From F23-B02 sp045599385 (GTDB lineage: Bacteria; Bacillota; Clostridia; Oscillospirales; Oscillospiraceae): a stretch of 29,586 nucleotides of DNA. Below are positions 6,531-13,910 of the stretch, one piece after another. Numbering within the stretch: position 1 is the stretch's first letter; each line of letters opens with the position of its first letter. The position numbers and the translations under genes are program-made. The DNA is taken from contig JAZRVW010000007.1 of NCBI GenBank assembly GCA_045599385.1, positions 1-29,586 on the forward strand, in the 5' to 3' direction. The notes below the pieces were generated by a model that had not been told where the DNA came from, made no database searches, and was given only the letters and a program-made list of their open reading frames with translations.

Positions 6531-8768
6531 ATGACCGAAAAAGTTTTCAAAATAAGCGGAATGCACTGTGCCGCCTGCTCTGCAAGCCTTGAGAAGTTTA
6601 TGTCACGTCAGAGCGCGGTGAATGAGGTGTCCGTAAATCTCACAACAGAAAAAATGCGCATTGTCTATGATGATACGCTCGATACCGAAAAAGTCTGTGA
6701 GCTTGTGTCCCGCCTCGGCTTTGAGGCGGAGGAGTATGTCGCCGCAGATTCCGCCGCACTTAAGCAGAAAAGGGCAGAGGAGGAGCAGAAGAAGGCTGAG
6801 CTTCTGAGCATGAAGCACCGCGTAATTCTGTGTATATGCTTTGCCGTGCCGATTCTGTATGTTTCCATGGGAAATATGCTCGGACTGCCTCTGCCTGCGG
6901 CAATTTCGCCTCAGGGCAATCCTCTGCTGTTTGCCGTAATACAGCTTGTGCTCTGCCTGCCCGTAATTTACGGCGGCAGAAGCTTTTATATAAACGGCTT
7001 CGGCAGTCTGTTCAAGGGCCATCCGAATATGGACACGCTTGTGGCCGTGGGCTCGGGCTCAGCCCTGCTTTACAGTCTTTTTGCGCTTGTGAAAATTGCG
7101 CTCGGAGATACAGCCTATGCTGAAAACCTGTTTTTTGAAAGCGCGGCTGTTGTGCTGGCGCTTGTTCTTCTCGGCAAATACTTTGAAGCACGCAGTAAGG
7201 GCCACACCTCCGATGCCATAAGGGCGCTGACAGAGCTTGCCCCCGAAACCGCCACAGTAACCCGCCACGGCGCAACGGGCGAGGTGCCCGTAAACGAACT
7301 GCGCGAGGGTGACGTGATAACGGTATTTCCCGGCGGGAGATTTCCCTGCGACGGAATTGTCACAAGCGGAATTTCCACTGCCGATATGTCTATGCTGACG
7401 GGCGAAAGCCTGCCGGTTACAATAGAAGAGGGAAGCGCCGTAACGGGCGGAAGCATAAACGGCGAGGGCAATATTGTGTTTTCGGCAACAAAGGTCGGCG
7501 GCGATACCGCGCTTGCTCAGATAATCCGCATGGTAGAGGACGCGCAGGGTAAGAAAGCGCCTATAGCAAAAATTGCCGACAAGGTGGCAGGCGTGTTCGT
7601 ACCCGTTGTCATTGCAATTGCCGTAATTTCCGCTGTTTTGTGGGCAATTTCGGGAAAGAGCGCGGAATTTGTGCTGAATGTATTCGTTTCCGTTCTTGTG
7701 GTTGCCTGCCCATGCTCTCTGGGGCTTGCAACGCCCACGGCAATCATGGTGGGCACGGGACGCGGCGCCGAGTTGGGTGTGCTCTACAAAAGCGGTGAGG
7801 CGCTTCAGGCGCTGTCCGGTGTCAGCACAGTGGTACTTGACAAAACCGGCACCATCACCGAGGGCAAGCCCGTTATCTGCGATATATTCTCCGTAATTGA
7901 CGAAAACGAGCTTCTGAGCATCTGCGCGGCGGTGGAAAAAGGTTCCGAGCACCCCGTGGCAAAGGCAATAGTTGAGGAAGCCGAAAAGCGCGGTTTGGGA
8001 AAAGGCGTTTACAATACTCTCACCGCTCTGGCGGGCAGGGGAGTAAAGGCGGAGTATGATGGCATGGAAATTCTCATAGGCAGCGAGAAGCTCATGCTGG
8101 AGCAATTGGTTGACATAACGCAAGCAGACGAAGCGGCGGAAAACATGAAGGACAAGGGCGAAATGCTCATGTATGCTGCCATAAACGGTCGCTTCGCAGG
8201 ACTTTTCGGTGCGATTGACCAAATCAAAGAAAACAGCGGTGCTGTCATTGAGAGTTTACATAATTATGATATAGAAATAATTATGTTAACTGGCGATAAC
8301 GAAAAAGCTGCTGAAGCAATTGCAGAAAAGGTGTATATGTCCGATTACATCGCCAATGTTCTGCCTGAGGACAAGGCAGGAGTGATTGAAAAAATCAAGG
8401 CTTCCGGCGAAAAGGTCTGCATGGTGGGCGACGGAATTAACGATGCGCCTGCTCTTGCCGCCGCAGATGTGGGCATTGCCATAGGAAGCGGAACTGACGT
8501 TGCCATAGAATCCGCCGACATTGTTCTCATGGGCAAGGAGCTTGACAGCCTGCTTACAGCCGTGCGGCTTTCTGAAAAGGTTATGCTTAACATCAAGGAA
8601 AATCTTTTCTGGGCGTTTTTCTATAACTGCATAGGCATTCCCTTTGCCGCAGGACTTTTCTATGCCTTCGGAGGACCGCTGCTTCCGCCCATGTTTGCGG
8701 GCGCCGCAATGGCACTCAGCTCAATAACCGTTGTCAGCAATGCGCTGAGATTGCGCAGGTTTAAATAA
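6531..8768 (+). CDS. copA: Copper-translocating P1B-type ATPase
   Basis: 745 residues from the ATG at 6531 (GGTGAT just upstream; the in-frame TTG and GTG codons at 6519 and 6522 would add MVII before the domain and are not favoured). Domains: one heavy-metal-associated domain with GMHCAAC (Cys13, Cys16); eight membrane helices; actuator TGES near 288; the membrane CPC motif (Cys393, Cys395); phosphorylation site DKTGT (Asp437); SEHPVAKAI; GDGINDAP; then YNCIGIP and MALSSITVVSNALRLR near the C-terminus. The last two are the Cu(I)-specific P1B-1 signatures. The enzyme exports Cu(I) from the cytoplasm using ATP. Only one metal-binding domain is present, as usual in Firmicutes. No copZ or csoR gene adjoins. 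A stretch at about 8250-8340 is much more AT-rich with TTA and ATA codons and carries an imperfect inverted repeat, although the protein motifs remain intact. Confidence 0.95.
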   Translation: MTEKVFKISGMHCAACSASLEKFMSRQSAVNEVSVNLTTEKMRIVYDDTLDTEKVCELVSRLGFEAEEYVAADSAALKQKRAEEEQKKAELLSMKHRVILCICFAVPILYVSMGNMLGLPLPAAISPQGNPLLFAVIQLVLCLPVIYGGRSFYINGFGSLFKGHPNMDTLVAVGSGSALLYSLFALVKIALGDTAYAENLFFESAAVVLALVLLGKYFEARSKGHTSDAIRALTELAPETATVTRHGATGEVPVNELREGDVITVFPGGRFPCDGIVTSGISTADMSMLTGESLPVTIEEGSAVTGGSINGEGNIVFSATKVGGDTALAQIIRMVEDAQGKKAPIAKIADKVAGVFVPVVIAIAVISAVLWAISGKSAEFVLNVFVSVLVVACPCSLGLATPTAIMVGTGRGAELGVLYKSGEALQALSGVSTVVLDKTGTITEGKPVICDIFSVIDENELLSICAAVEKGSEHPVAKAIVEEAEKRGLGKGVYNTLTALAGRGVKAEYDGMEILIGSEKLMLEQLVDITQADEAAENMKDKGEMLMYAAINGRFAGLFGAIDQIKENSGAVIESLHNYDIEIIMLTGDNEKAAEAIAEKVYMSDYIANVLPEDKAGVIEKIKASGEKVCMVGDGINDAPALAAADVGIAIGSGTDVAIESADIVLMGKELDSLLTAVRLSEKVMLNIKENLFWAFFYNCIGIPFAAGLFYAFGGPLLPPMFAGAAMALSSITVVSNALRLRRFK
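8253..8291. repeat. Inverted repeat inside copA (motif copy 2 plus a near copy)
   Basis: AGTTTACATAATTAT at 8253-8267 faces ATAATTATGTTAACT at 8277-8291; the arms differ at one position and are separated by nine bases. The left arm contains GTTTACATAA, the motif shared with five intergenic sites. It lies in an AT-rich patch of the coding sequence encoding SLHNYDIEIIMLTGD. Confidence 0.7.
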
Positions 8769-8780
8769 TTATGTAAACTA
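8767..8780. repeat. Motif copy 3, TTATGTAAAC orientation
   Basis: TAATTATGTAAACT overlaps the copA stop codon. It is an exact 10-base match (8770-8779) to the other copies and is inverted relative to the copy at 9949. Confidence 0.6.
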
Positions 8781-8789
8781 AATGCCATA

Positions 8790-8870
8790 CTGTCATTCTG
8801 AGGAATGAAGTGACGAAGAAGCCCCTAATAATTTAAGTGGATCCTTCGCTTCGCTCAGGATGACAGTTTT
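8790..8870. repeat. MITE-like inverted-repeat element, may act as copA terminator
   Basis: Ends ACTGTCATTCTGAG (8790-8803) and CTCAGGATGACAGT (8855-8868) are inverted with one mismatch. The right half contains the GATCCTTCGCTTCGCTCAGGATG pattern (quoted here only as its CTTCGCTTCGCTCAGG core) that I know as a common intergenic repeat in Clostridia and other gut bacteria. A T run follows the right end, so transcripts from copA could form a long hairpin and stop here. No coding capacity. Confidence 0.7.
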
Positions 8871-8880
8871 TTATTTCCTC

Positions 8881-8909
8881 TTGACAAGATGGCTACCTAG
8901 TATTACTAT
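8881..8909 (+). promoter_or_regulatory. padR promoter
   Basis: TTGACA at 8881-8886, 17-base spacer, TACTAT at 8904-8909. The -10 element lies inside the first operator dyad. Confidence 0.85.
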
Positions 8910-8941
8910 GTAGCTGCGAACTACATAGTAATACTAGGTAG
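8893..8941. promoter_or_regulatory. Double operator: two 21-bp dyads arranged as a perfect inverted repeat
   Basis: Arms 8893-8913 and 8921-8941 are exact reverse complements, separated by the 7-base CTGCGAA. Each arm is also a near palindrome of the form TAC(C/A)TAGTA-T-TACTA(T/G)GTA. The first covers the -10, the second the region from transcription start to the ribosome-binding site. Two dimer sites 28 bp apart overlapping its own promoter are what is expected for PadR autorepression. Confidence 0.8.
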
Positions 8942-8955
8942 CGGGAGGTGCGTGT

Positions 8956-9297
8956 ATGATTCCCGGACAGATGCTTAAGGGAAATCTGGAGGACTGCGTT
9001 CTGGCAATAATCAGCATGGGCGAGACCTACGGATATGAGATAGTGCAGAAGCTTGAGGAGCTCGGCTTCGGGCATATTGCGGAGGGAACGGTATATCCGC
9101 TTTTGCTTCGCCTTGAAAAGCAGGGCTTTGTTGTGACGGAAATGCGCGAGTCGGGATTTGGTCCGAAACGAAAATATTATACTATTACCTCAGAGGGTAA
9201 AAAGGAAATAGTCAGCTTTATTGAATCCTTCCGCGAGCTTGCGGAGGCGGTGGAAAATCTCATGCTGGAGGTGGCTGAAGGTGAACAAGGAAACTAA
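8956..9297 (+). CDS. PadR-family transcriptional regulator
   Basis: 113 residues. A winged-helix fold is indicated by LKGNLEDCVLAIIS..ETYGYEIVQKLEE (recognition region), then EGTVYPLLLRLEKQGFV and the wing KRKYYTITSEGKKE, all PadR hallmarks (subfamily 2, short C-terminal helix). These proteins are dimeric repressors, often of transporters or envelope-stress genes, and respond to small lipophilic or phenolic molecules. The start is set by GGGAGGTG at 8943-8950. The gene is preceded by a consensus promoter buried in a double operator, so it is probably self-repressed. It overlaps the next gene by 17 bases, so the pair is one transcript. The ligand cannot be told from sequence. Confidence 0.92.
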   Translation: MIPGQMLKGNLEDCVLAIISMGETYGYEIVQKLEELGFGHIAEGTVYPLLLRLEKQGFVVTEMRESGFGPKRKYYTITSEGKKEIVSFIESFRELAEAVENLMLEVAEGEQGN

Positions 9298-9913
9298 GAA
9301 GCTTCTGCTTGAAAACAACAAGCTTGAGCAGAAGCTCAGCAAGGAGACAGACGCAATTCTGACGGACATGGTGGTATATATCCGCGGAGCCAATATAACC
9401 GAGTACAATCAGGAAATAGTGCGCCGCGATATAACAAATATGCTCATTGAAGGGCAGGAGAGAGGTTTGAGCGCCGCTGAGGTCATCGGAGATGACTATA
9501 AGGCCTTTTGCGATGCGGTGATAGCCGAAATGCCGCAGATGACAAAAAAGCAAAAGCTCATAAGCTATATTCAGCTTATGTGTATGTGCTTCGGCATACT
9601 GCTCTTTATTTGGGCGGTGTTTGCTCTGCCGAAGGGAGATGCGGGACATATGGCTGTTACACTGGGAGATGTGATTACGGCGGTGCTGATAATTGCGGCT
9701 TCCATCGCAGTAGTGGGAATCGTAACAAAAACGTCCCTTGACGGAATAAAAATTAAAAAGTGGCTTGCCTGTGTACTGTTTGGAATTGCCGCGGCACTGT
9801 GCATACTGCCCAGTCTGCTTTTCCGCAGGGTCATTGCCGTTGTGCCAACGGTCGTTGTGCTGATAATCGCGCTTATACTTATAGCTGCGGACAGATTGAT
9901 TGATAACAAATAA
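9281..9913 (+). CDS. DUF1129/DUF1048-like membrane protein in the padR operon
   Basis: 210 residues from a GTG at 9281, chosen because GGAGG at 9267-9271 is nine bases upstream and the KETKKLLLENNKLEQKLSK helix starts there; an ATG at 9221 in frame lies deep in padR and gives an implausible Trp/Arg-rich leader. The soluble N-terminal 85 residues (LTDMVVYIRGANITE, RRDITNMLIEGQERGLSAAEVIGDDYKAFCDAVI) match the pattern of DUF1129/DUF1048 proteins, which commonly sit next to padR genes. Four hydrophobic segments follow (about residues 88-110, 120-143, 153-175, 178-203). The role of this family is unknown; the pairing suggests a membrane sensor or effector controlled by the PadR. The exact family name is tentative. 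Confidence 0.8.
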   Translation: MNKETKKLLLENNKLEQKLSKETDAILTDMVVYIRGANITEYNQEIVRRDITNMLIEGQERGLSAAEVIGDDYKAFCDAVIAEMPQMTKKQKLISYIQLMCMCFGILLFIWAVFALPKGDAGHMAVTLGDVITAVLIIAASIAVVGIVTKTSLDGIKIKKWLACVLFGIAAALCILPSLLFRRVIAVVPTVVVLIIALILIAADRLIDNK

Positions 9914-9916
9914 TAT

Positions 9917-9946
9917 AAAAGCAGATGTCGCAAGACATCTGCTTTT
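9917..9946. terminator. Bidirectional terminator between the padR operon and recG
   Basis: Perfect 13-bp stem AAAAGCAGATGTC / GACATCTGCTTTT with GCAA tetraloop; A run on the left and T run on the right serve both converging transcripts. Confidence 0.9.
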
Positions 9947-9948
9947 AA

Positions 9949-9961
9949 GTTTACATAATTA
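9949..9961. repeat. Motif copy 4, GTTTACATAA orientation
   Basis: GTTTACATAATTA beside the recG stop codon. With copy 3 it brackets the padR pair in inverted orientation. Confidence 0.6.
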
Positions 9962-12013
9962 ATTTAACGTATCTGCGTTAAGCTCAAAAAGACGTTCAAC
10001 CGCAAGACGTAATGCCTGATGCTCAGGTTTACATAAATCGGTATCCTCTGCCAGCAGCTCCTGCGCCGCAATCTGAGCGGTCTGAAGAACATTCATGTCT
10101 GTGCAGAGGTCGGCGACGTGCATTTCGGGCAGACCGTGCTGACGTGAGCCGAAAAAGTCGCCTGGTCCGCGCAGACGCAGGTCCTCTTCGGAAACCTTGA
10201 AGCCGTCGTTGGTCTGCGTCATAACCTTGAGCCTTGCTTCAGAAACCTCGTTGTCGGTGTCGGAAACAAGAACGCAGTAGCTCTTATGCTGACCGCGTCC
10301 GACTCGACCGCGCAGCTGATGCAGCTGGCTTAAACCGAAGCGTTCGGCGTTTTCGATTATCATGAGCGCCGCGTTGGGAACGTCAACGCCTACTTCAATG
10401 ACCGTGGTGGAAACGAGTATGTCAATATCACCCTTAAGGAAACTCTGCATGATTTCGTTTTTGACCTTGGGCTTCAGTTTGCCGTGGACACAGGCAACGC
10501 GCAGGTCGTGGAAGTATTTTGCAAGCTCCGCGGCGTGCTCTTCGGCGGATTTCATATTTTCGGGCAGCTCTTCATTTTCATCAATCATGGGGCAGACAAC
10601 GAAAACCTGCCTGCCTTCAGCTACAAGCTTGCGAATAAAAGCGTTGAGGCGGGCTCGGTAGCTTTCCGTGACGGCAAAGGTGTCCACCTTCTGTCTTCCC
10701 GGTGGAAGCTCGTCAATGACGGAAATGTCAAGGTCACCGTAAATAATAAGCGCAAGTGTACGGGGTATGGGAGTTGCGGACATGACAAGCACATGGGGCT
10801 TGTCGCCCTTGGCGATAAGGGAGGAGCGCTGGTTTACGCCGAAGCGGTGCTGCTCGTCGGTGACCACAAGACCGAGATTTGAGTATTCCACGTCCTCGGA
10901 GAACAGAGCGTGGGTGCCGACGATGAGGTCAATTTCGCCGCTTGACAGCCTTGCCTTGACCTCCCGCTTTTCCTTTGCGGTGGAGGAGCCCGTAAGCTTT
11001 GCAATGCGCAGCCCGTACTTTCCGAGAAAGCTCTCAAGAGTGGCAACATGCTGTTCCACGAGTATTTCGGTAGGCGCCATAAAGGCACTCATTTTTCCGT
11101 TTTTCCACGCATACCAGATAAGCGCGGCGGCAACAAGTGTTTTACCGCTGCCAACGTCGCCCTGAACAAGACGGTTCATTGCCTTGCCAGACTGCATATC
11201 ATTAAGCGCATCGTTAACGGCACGAAGCTGTGCGTTTGTGGGGGTGAAGGGGAGAGAGGAGAAAAATTCGGACATATCCGCTTTCTCCATCTTAATTCCG
11301 TCCGCTGCGCTGTGGCTGCCCTTCATTTTGCCGAGTGCGCAGGCAAGAAGGAAAAGCTCCTCAAAAATCAGCCTTCTGCGCGCAAGCTCAAGAGACTCGA
11401 AATCGGCGGGGAAGTGGATATTCTCAAAAGCAAAGCCTGCCTGCGCAAGCTGATATTTTTTCCTCACGCTCTCCGGCAGAACCTCGGGAAGCTCACCACC
11501 TGCGGCATCAAGTCCCTGGCGGATTGAACTCATCATAAGCTTCTGGGAAAGTCCTGCGGCAAGACGGTATATAGGCACGATCCTGCCCGTAACACCGCCG
11601 ACGGTGTTTTCGTCCTCATGCACGGGATTTGCCATTGTGCGCTTGTTTCCCACAAAGGTAATCTTTCCGTAGAAATTACAGCACTGCCCTCGGTGAATCT
11701 GATCTTTGACGTAGGGTGAATTGAAATACGTTATGTCAACCGAACCGCTGTCGTCAACGGCACGGAATTTCACAAGCTCCATGCCCTTGCGTATGCGCAC
11801 AAGGCGGGGAGTATCCGCGACGATAGCCTGAATGCAGGCATTCTCACCGTCGAGAGTCAGGGCAATGGGAGTGAACTTGCTTCTGTCCTCATATTTCCTC
11901 GGAAAATAAGAAAGAAGGTCACGGACTTTAAAGACGCCGAGCTTATTTAACGCCTGCGCCTTTTTTTCGCCTATGCCCTTCAGATATCTTACGTCGGTTT
12001 CCAAATATGCCAT
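9959..12013 (-). CDS. recG: ATP-dependent DNA helicase RecG
   Basis: 684 residues, the normal RecG length. The N-terminal wedge/OB region (LKGIGEKKAQALNKLGV, FPRKYEDRS) is followed by helicase motifs: GDVGSGKT (about 287), DEQHRFG (about 388), VLVMSATPIPRTLAL, STTVIEVGVDVPNA, and HQLRGRVGRG. The C-terminal RGPGDFFGSRQHG is the RecG TRG-region signature. It remodels stalled replication forks and Holliday junctions. The ATG at 12013 is preferred (GGAG five bases ahead, at the end of mpg); a GTG at 12019 overlaps the mpg stop and would add two residues. It is the last gene of the apbE-mpg-recG operon and ends at the shared terminator. Confidence 0.97.
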   Translation of the reverse strand: MAYLETDVRYLKGIGEKKAQALNKLGVFKVRDLLSYFPRKYEDRSKFTPIALTLDGENACIQAIVADTPRLVRIRKGMELVKFRAVDDSGSVDITYFNSPYVKDQIHRGQCCNFYGKITFVGNKRTMANPVHEDENTVGGVTGRIVPIYRLAAGLSQKLMMSSIRQGLDAAGGELPEVLPESVRKKYQLAQAGFAFENIHFPADFESLELARRRLIFEELFLLACALGKMKGSHSAADGIKMEKADMSEFFSSLPFTPTNAQLRAVNDALNDMQSGKAMNRLVQGDVGSGKTLVAAALIWYAWKNGKMSAFMAPTEILVEQHVATLESFLGKYGLRIAKLTGSSTAKEKREVKARLSSGEIDLIVGTHALFSEDVEYSNLGLVVTDEQHRFGVNQRSSLIAKGDKPHVLVMSATPIPRTLALIIYGDLDISVIDELPPGRQKVDTFAVTESYRARLNAFIRKLVAEGRQVFVVCPMIDENEELPENMKSAEEHAAELAKYFHDLRVACVHGKLKPKVKNEIMQSFLKGDIDILVSTTVIEVGVDVPNAALMIIENAERFGLSQLHQLRGRVGRGQHKSYCVLVSDTDNEVSEARLKVMTQTNDGFKVSEEDLRLRGPGDFFGSRQHGLPEMHVADLCTDMNVLQTAQIAAQELLAEDTDLCKPEHQALRLAVERLFELNADTLN

Positions 12014-12015
12014 AG

Positions 12016-12522
12016 TCACTCCATCTTATACCGTAAAAGTGCGTTTCGGTCCTTTTCATCCGCGTAGGCGATTCCAACACGGGTGTCAAGTGTTATGTTA
12101 ACTGACCTGCCGTCGTCCTCAAGCCAGAGGTCATCACAGCGGAGAATGTCAAGCCCGTTGCAGCTCCGGTCAATGCCCAGCGCCTTTGTAAGTCTGCCGG
12201 GGCCCTCGGCACCCTCGCAGCAGCGGATAAGCACAGCCTGCGCCTCGCCTTCCTTACCGGAAACAATGTTCATGAGGTTGTGCATGCCGTAGCAGAGATA
12301 AACGTAGATTGTGCCGCCGTCATGCCACAGAATTTCGCTTCGCGGTGTTTTGCCCTTGTGGGCGTGGCAGGCGGTATCGTCAACGCCTGTATATGCCTCG
12401 GTTTCGGTTATGCGGAGTTTTTTTATACTGCCGTCGGGAAAACGCCTTACCAAAAGCTTGCCCACAAGTGACGGGGCAAGCTTTTCGGCGTCCTGACGGA
12501 AAAATTCTCTGTCAAGCTTCAT
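12016..12522 (-). CDS. mpg: 3-methyladenine DNA glycosylase (AAG/Mpg family)
   Basis: 168 residues, slightly short for the family (about 190-200). RITETEAYTGVDDTACHA contains the ETEAY catalytic Glu motif, followed by GKTPRSEILW and YVYLCYGMHNLMNIV, with EGPGRLTKALGI near the end, all characteristic of AAG-type glycosylases. The enzyme removes alkylated purines (3-methyladenine, hypoxanthine) to start base-excision repair in the cytoplasm. The ATG shares one base with the apbE stop (TAATG). No strong ribosome-binding site is visible, so translation is probably coupled to apbE. Its stop is two bases before the recG start. Pairing with recG makes a DNA-repair module behind an unrelated flavinylation gene. 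Confidence 0.93.
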   Translation of the reverse strand: MKLDREFFRQDAEKLAPSLVGKLLVRRFPDGSIKKLRITETEAYTGVDDTACHAHKGKTPRSEILWHDGGTIYVYLCYGMHNLMNIVSGKEGEAQAVLIRCCEGAEGPGRLTKALGIDRSCNGLDILRCDDLWLEDDGRSVNITLDTRVGIAYADEKDRNALLRYKME

Positions 12523-13565
12523 TATTCAACAAAGGATACGGTGTAATCCGTATTATTGGTGAGCGTGAACTCTTCAATCAGACCGCTGGTGCAGATTACG
12601 CGGCCGTCTTTAGTTACCATTATCATTTCAAAGTCGCCGTATTCGCGCCAGTAATTGAGCGCAGCCTTTTCACCAAGAACATACATCGCGGTGGAAAGGC
12701 AGTCGGCAAGAGTTCCGTCCTTGCAGATTATGGTGACAGACAGCAGGGTGTTTTCAATAGGCATGCCGGTCTGGGGATTGATGATATGATGATAAATCTG
12801 ACCGGTTTCGCTTCTGAAGAAGCGCTGATAGTTTCCGCTGGTGACAATGGCGGTTTCCTCAACGTCCAATGTGCCCACATAGCTGCCGACGTTGTTTGGG
12901 TCCTCAACGCCGATAGTCCACTTTGAGCCGTCGGGCTTGAGACCGAGGGTCTGAACATTGCCGCCGAGGGACACGATGCCGCTTTCAACACCTGCTTCAC
13001 GCATGGCGTCAATGGCATATTCCGCAGCACAGCCCTTTGCGCAGGCACCGAAGCTTATCTGCGTTCCCGCAGGAACACAGACGGAATAGTTTGCCTCACC
13101 GGTGAAGGCGGTGACGGTCATGTCACCGAAATTGAGGTTCTTAAGAAGCTCGGCAAGCTCTTCGCTGTCGGGAACGCGTCCCGTTTCCTCCTTGAATTCG
13201 CCCCATGCAAGATAAATGGGGTAGACGGAGAGGTCGAGTGCTCCGCCTGACCGCTCATAAACCTCAAGCGCCGTGTTCAGCATATCGGCAACCTGCGGAG
13301 GAACAATGACATTTCCGCCGTTTGCATTGTTAATAAGATAGGCGCTGCTGCTTTCAAGCTTCGGATCGAGCATGGAGTCCATGGACTTTATTACGCGCTC
13401 AGCCGCTTCAAGTCCCTCCTCGGAGTTCTTTCCGTAGGCGGTGAGCGTCATGAGCGTATCCATTGCGAACACCTCTCGCTGAACGGGCTCCTCTGAGCAG
13501 CCGCTGAGTGAAAGAGCCATTAAAAGACACAGCAGTAAAGCAATTATTCGGGTGTGTTTTTTCAT
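12522..13565 (-). CDS. apbE: FAD:protein FMN transferase, lipoprotein
   Basis: 347 residues. A lipoprotein signal ends in lipobox LSGC (Cys23), then REVFAMDTLMTLTAYG, the ApbE start motif. GGALDLSVYPIYLAWGE, SFGACAKGCAAEYA, VSLGGNVQTLG, VTSGNYQRFF and YHHIINPQTGMP follow; the last carries the conserved His and metal-site residues. ApbE uses Mg and FAD to attach FMN to Thr of target proteins such as RnfG/NqrC subunits or secreted flavoproteins on the outer side of the membrane. No target gene is nearby in this window. The start has AAAGG upstream. It is first in the apbE-mpg-recG operon. The promoter is likely the TATACT at 13604-13609. Confidence 0.95.
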   Translation of the reverse strand: MKKHTRIIALLLCLLMALSLSGCSEEPVQREVFAMDTLMTLTAYGKNSEEGLEAAERVIKSMDSMLDPKLESSSAYLINNANGGNVIVPPQVADMLNTALEVYERSGGALDLSVYPIYLAWGEFKEETGRVPDSEELAELLKNLNFGDMTVTAFTGEANYSVCVPAGTQISFGACAKGCAAEYAIDAMREAGVESGIVSLGGNVQTLGLKPDGSKWTIGVEDPNNVGSYVGTLDVEETAIVTSGNYQRFFRSETGQIYHHIINPQTGMPIENTLLSVTIICKDGTLADCLSTAMYVLGEKAALNYWREYGDFEMIMVTKDGRVICTSGLIEEFTLTNNTDYTVSFVE

Positions 13566-13603
13566 ATATAACGTTACCTTTCGGCTTGTTTTCTTATTAA
13601 ATC

Positions 13604-13609
13604 AGTATA
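13604..13609 (-). promoter_or_regulatory. Putative extended -10 of the apbE operon
   Basis: On the minus strand TGGTATACT, a TGn-extended -10 about 40 bases before the apbE start. No good -35 is visible in the AT-rich region behind it. Confidence 0.45.
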
Positions 13610-13615
13610 CCATAT

Positions 13616-13842
13616 AATTATATAAAAGAAAATGAAAAAATTTTTTTGTCGGAAATTGAAGAAAATCTAAAAAATTTTCGTACTTGAAGTTTTACATTTT
13701 CGACATGATTGGTTCATAGCTGATTTACAATACTATAACTATTTGTAAACCTGAAGTTAACACACAATATCTTGGGTGTTACAAAAAAACCTTGAATTTA
13801 CGGTTTGTTTACAGCATGTCCGCTTCCTCGACAGCCCGAAGA
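13616..13842. other. AT-rich intergenic region between apbE and the NlpC/P60 gene
   Basis: About 230 bases with no gene. Seen in it: TTGTCGGAA (from 13646) and TTCGACA (13699-13705, the reverse of a Spo0A-type TGTCGAA core), and inverted TGTAAAC (13744-13750) / GTTTACA (13807-13813). These could be regulatory sites for the downstream hydrolase, but none is strong alone. Confidence 0.35.
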
Positions 13843-13871
13843 TTGACATAACACGGCAAATGTGTTACAAT
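13843..13871 (+). promoter_or_regulatory. Promoter of the NlpC/P60 gene
   Basis: TTGACA at 13843-13848, 17-base spacer, TACAAT at 13866-13871. Leader about 33 bases. Confidence 0.9.
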
Positions 13872-13910
13872 TTGATTACTTATTGAAATTGCTGAACAGG
13901 AGACCGGATT

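Noticed and set aside
7059..8222. Minus-strand open frame (387 codons) opposite copA
   Set aside because: Antisense to intact P-type ATPase motifs; no independent support.
8253..8291. Frameshift or decay of copA at the AT-rich patch
   Set aside because: The reading frame is continuous and MLTGDN and following motifs are intact.
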